A stretch of DNA of 64,000 nt from Mortierella alpina (Eukaryota > Mortierellomycota > Mortierellomycetes > Mortierellales > Mortierellaceae): assembly GCA_029449245.1 (NCBI GenBank), contig JANATF010000001.1, positions 4,278,001 to 4,342,000 of the forward strand, given 5' to 3'. The position numbers and the translations under genes are program-made. This document shows, piece by piece, positions 60,425-64,000 of this stretch (its first letter is position 1; every line of letters starts with the position of its first letter). The notes beneath the pieces are model-generated. The model worked only from the letters and a program-made list of their open reading frames with translations, did no database searches and was not told the origin of the DNA.

Positions 60425-60953
60425 AGAACAAGATAGAGGCAGCACGGACGACAGCGAGCCAGGACCTATCTATTTCACCACGGACACATCCTTAATAAAC
60501 TGCGGACAGCCGTTACTCCAGCATCAGTTCCCCTCGCAGCTTGTAGCTGGATCCACAAAGACTGTGCCTCCATTGTCACTTTGTCTGCGGCAGCTGGGAG
60601 AGAAGTGCGTGGAGCAGTGGTCATGATGGCATCGAATTTGGACTGCGCCAAGTTCCCGCCCCCTGACTTCGCCTACTATGCCACGCCCATTGCCACCGCT
60701 CTTTTATTTTCGTCTGTTTTCGCTCTTCTTCTACCATCCTCCCCTTGCTTCCATCCAACCACACACATTCCTCTCCTGGCTACACGCTCCTTCCGCCATT
60801 GCACCAGCGCTCTCACGGCACCATCCTCACACCATCCCTCTTGAAGCAAGAACCGAATCTCGTGTTACATTCATTCGTGCAAATACATCCTTCCCCAAAC
60901 TATATTCCTTCAAACTTCAAGTTTAACGGCCCTCCTCCCCCTTTCCTGCTCCT
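60425..60953. other. Intergenic, Ariadne promoter/5' UTR
   Basis: Between cyclophilin and the RBR ligase, same strand. Pyrimidine-rich in the second half; no gene seen. Confidence 0.5.
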
Positions 60954-63286
60954 ATGAGTTCAGCAACAGTGAGCGACGATGATGATTACACGGGTAGGAT
61001 TTGTTGAGCATGTCGACGCCCGACCAAAACTAAAACGCGTTTCTTTGAAAGCGGAAGTGGGCCTTTGACAATATAGCTGACTTTGGTTATTTGCTAGCCA
61101 CTTCGGACTTTGAAGACTATAGCTCGGACGAGGATGCTTCAGGTAAGAAAAAAAAACACGCGCACTGCTCCATGGCGCAGCCACACTTCTACCAGTTACC
61201 CATTTGTAACGTGCTCGGAAGCTCAGACACGGACACACAGAGTATCAAAGAGGCATAAGCCAAAGGTCGCAGCAGAAGTGAAACAAAAGGATAGGCTTCT
61301 CGGACCAGAGAGCAGTTGCTGAAGCTTGGAGAAGCCTAGAGTGATCAAACGTCTCAAGTGGGTGTATACGAAAGGTTATGCGACATCGTATGCACTTTAG
61401 GTCTCCCTTCGATAAGTGTGGTGTTTGCTGAAGTGGAAAAAAAACGAAAATGCAGGATATGGAAGAGGGTGTGGTTGAGCTGGACATTGATTGTTTGCAA
61501 CTAGTGAGCATACTTACCAAGTCGAGGCATCCTCACAGCCTTTTGATGCTCGTCAAGATGCATGAACGGGGGATTAACCACATTCTTATGCAACGTGATA
61601 GTAGACATGGACTACGATTACGAACTGACCGAGGACTTTGAACTGGCAGATGAAGCGGATAAGCAGCACTTGAAAGCCCATGAGATTGAGTTCCGGGTGG
61701 TGCCCCTCTCTGACATTATTGCAGAACAATCCGCCACAACAATGCATGTGGCCGGCATCCTAGGTCTTTCGGTCGAACATGCGTCAGCACTACTAAGGAG
61801 CTTCAAATGGAACAAAGAGAAACTCCTTGAACGATATATGGAAGGCTCCGAAGATATTCTACATCTAGCAGGCGTGGTTCTAAACCCTGAGCAGTCTTCA
61901 CCGTGGCAGCCTCCAAACGATTTTCTATGCGCGATCTGCTTTGGCGACGACAAATCCAATTCACCTTTCGGACTACGGTGTGGCCATTTATTTTGCCATG
62001 CGTGCTACGAGCAATATGTGACCCAAAAGGTGGTGGAGGAAGGCGAATGCCGCAATATCCTCTGCCCAGAGTCTGGCTGCAGTGTCATCATGGACGAACA
62101 AGCAATACGCAAGACAGTGAAGTCGACAGCGATGGAAAAGTAAGTGCTCTTGCCACATAGCACAAAGTTGTTTTTAATCACCCCGTGCTAATTTTTCTAA
62201 CTGTGGCGATTCGCATCCCCGTCGTCATATTATCATTCAGGTACCAGAGGCTGCAGGATCGAGCTTACGTTTCTGATCTTGATTGCCTAAGGTGGTGTCC
62301 CGCACCCAATTGCGAGAACGCGGTCGAATGCCGACTGCCTCACTCGTGCTTTTCAATGGTCGTTCCAACAGTACTGTGTACTTGTGGCGGCAAGTTCTGC
62401 TTTGGATGTGGTCTCGACGACCATCAGCCTACCCCATGCGGGCTCGTCAAGCTGTGGCAGAAAAAGTGTGCCGACGATTCAGAGACCGCCAACTGGATAA
62501 TGACCCATACCAAAGACTGCGGCCAATGCCATTCAATGATCGAGAAGAATGGAGGATGTAATCATATGACCTGCCGCAAATGTAAATATGAGTTCTGTTG
62601 GGTCTGCCTGGGTTCCTGGACAGAGCATGGCACGAATGGCTATAGCTGTAACCGCTTCGAGGATACTCTGAGCCCAGACGTGCAGGATCAGAAGGCCAAG
62701 TCTCGGGCATCGCTGGAGCGTTATCTTCATGTATGAGGATGGTATTTTATCGCTCAAGGGAGAGCCTAGGTTGCGGATCTTGAGATTGATTGCTCTAACG
62801 CGCTCGTTTGTCATCTCTACTCCTTCTTCTTTGTAGTACTACAATCGCTTCACGAACCACGAGCACTCTGCCAATTTGGATCAGGACTTGTATGTTCAGA
62901 CGGAGAAGACCATGGAGGACATGCAACGGACAAGTGACCTATCCTGGATCGAGGTCCAGTTTTTGAAAGAGGCTGTGGATGTGCTAACCTCAAGTCGTAC
63001 AACACTGCGCTGGACGTATGCTTTCGCATTCTACTTGGCAAGCAGCAATCAGACCACTTTATTCGAGGACAATCAACGGGATCTTGAGATGGCAGTAGAG
63101 GCCCTGAGCGAGCTGGTTGAAAAGCCAATAGGGCGAGACAACATTGCAGAGCTGAAAGCGCAGGTTCTTGACAAGGCCGTCTACGTTCGAGGCCGTCGTG
63201 ATGTACTACTAGAGGATGCGGCTAAAGGCTTGGCAGAAGGCCGATGGGAGTTTCTCGCCCCGATCGCCAATCCTGCAGCAAAGTAG
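60954..63286 (+). CDS. Ariadne-type RBR E3 ubiquitin ligase
   Basis: Five exons: 60954-60993, 61077-61142 (or 61098-61142), 61605-62139, 62241-62730 and 62837-63286, giving 526 aa. The N terminus is acidic (SDDDDYTG, DFEDYSSDEDASD), then a UBA-like region (EHASALLRSFKWNKEKLLERY). RING1 starts at Cys144 (CAICFGDD, CGHLFCHACY). The IBR has WCPAPNCENAVEC and CGGKFCFGCG. RING2 has CGQCHSMIEKNGGCNHMTC, with catalytic Cys320 in GGCNHM and CWVCLG after it. The C-terminal Ariadne domain follows (YYNRFTNHEHSANLD, TLRWTYAFAFYLA). It takes ubiquitin from an E2 onto its own Cys, often together with cullin ligases. Intron 2 (about 460 bp) is long. Two start-proximal acceptors are both in frame. Confidence 0.93.
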
Positions 63287-63448
63287 ATGATGGATTGTCA
63301 TAGGGTTTTCACGAGGATTGCTCACAACTGCCTATAAACGCACAAATTCCCTGCGGGTCTCCTTGCTCGTGAGATGTATAAAAAATGATTCGCTAATAAT
63401 GTTACAAGTTGATAACAACCCCTATCTCTAACCCTAACTCCTCCCCGA

Positions 63449-64000
63449 TTATACAGCAGCACTCTTGGTTCTGAGGCTCAAGTACTCATTCTCCAGCTTG
63501 CGCCATTGTTTCCTATCCAGAACGCAACCCCAGATGTATGTACAAAAAAATTGATATATGAGGTTAGGTCAATCCTCGTATGGCTGCATCCCCAAGCTCG
63601 ACACAACTTGCTCTAGATCTATGAGTTGTATTTTCTCAAGGTCAGTTGTCGGTTAACTTACATGGGCATGACTCGAACCGAGTTGTTTCGGGCAAGGATC
63701 CTGCTGGTCATTTGTGAGCTGAGTTCTAAGGAAGCAAACTCGACATAGCAAAACCCCTGGAAGAACCGTGTTGGTTTGTATCCATAGGGTCGGATGATGG
63801 TGTGGTGGTTGAGAGAGTCCTGAGTGTCTACCTCTGCTCCGTCCTCAGGATTCCCTGCGTCGTTGTCTCTAGCATTATTATCGTCGGATCCATTCCTTTG
63901 GTCATGCCGTGAGGATGATTCCTGCGCAGAATCCGGGTATGGCAAAAGCAAACGCTGGAAGACCTCTTGTGGGTCGTCCTCGTGGCCAGTGATGTCGATG
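63449..64000 (-). CDS. La/LARP-like RRM protein, 3' part only (runs off window)
   Basis: Two exons are visible, 5' to 3': beyond 64000 to 63662, then 63512-63449. The intron splits the Met codon of MPM, and the last exon gives MKQWRKLENEYLSLRTKSAAV. The upper exon has an Asp/Asn-rich acidic insert (SDDNNARDNDAGNPEDGAEV) followed by RRM-like sequence (FFQGFCYVEFASLELSS). A strand then leads into VRVMPMKQWRKLENEYLSL, which resembles the end of the RRM in La and LARP7-type proteins. The start and any La motif lie outside the window, so the family is tentative. Confidence 0.6.

Noticed and set aside
63425-63441. Telomere-like taaccctaac
   Set aside because: A single partial copy in a convergent 3' spacer. 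No array, so chance or terminator sequence is likelier than a telomere.

Overview
The window is nuclear DNA from a fungus, most likely an early-diverging one such as a Mortierella-like member of Mucoromycota. Nearly every gene is cut by short introns (about 80-110 bp, GT-AG, some GC-AG). The gene set is fungal: a SOD-fold mitochondrial ribosomal protein, a PAS-GATA factor of the white-collar kind, an H2A ending in SQEM and a secreted subtilisin. The proteins read like animal or plant orthologues (VPS39, JMJD6, Ariadne, NIP7), which suits a basal fungus better than an ascomycete. The phylum is inference. Exon joins below were built by hand from splice signals, reading-frame phase and family similarity; joins that keep phase across every exon are marked confident.

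Layout. 0.4-10 kb: a small unknown protein, a proline-rich SMAP-domain protein, the HOPS/CORVET subunit VPS39 (16 exons), phosphatidylserine synthase and a SOD-fold mitoribosomal protein. 10-24 kb: an EF-hand protein, a RING/TRAF-zinc-finger/WD40 protein, a PAS-GATA transcription factor, a secreted subtilase and an IQGAP-type RasGAP. 24-36.5 kb: an unknown helical protein, an F-box/JmjC/APH-kinase fusion, V-ATPase c'', coatomer zeta, a DysF-domain protein and histidyl-tRNA synthetase. 37-45 kb: two divergent core-histone pairs (H2A-H2B and H4-H3) on either side of a large SANTA-domain (KNL2/Mis18BP1-like) gene. 45-64 kb: SNF5, an MFS transporter, NIP7, the iron-sulfur scaffold ISU, a GNAT acetyltransferase, a pseudouridine-synthase-like/PrmC-like fusion, VMA21, an SR-type cyclophilin, an Ariadne RBR ubiquitin ligase, and the 3' part of a La/LARP-like RNA-binding gene cut by the window edge.

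There is no operon logic, but themes recur. Vacuole and membrane traffic is represented by VPS39, V-ATPase c'', VMA21, coatomer zeta and the DysF protein. Chromatin is represented by all four core histones, SNF5, a SANTA protein and a JmjC protein. Many genes are divergent pairs sharing 170-610 bp promoters (histones, VMA21/cyclophilin, NIP7/ISU, coatomer zeta/DysF, GNAT/fusion, mitoribosomal/EF-hand).

I saw no transposon, CRISPR array, convincing tRNA or rRNA, or virus-like gene. The least routine items are the RluA-like/PrmC-like fusion with a changed catalytic aspartate, the F-box/JmjC/kinase fusion, the SANTA-domain protein lying between the histone pairs, the TRAF7-like RING-WD40 protein, and an octamer shared by the two histone promoters.
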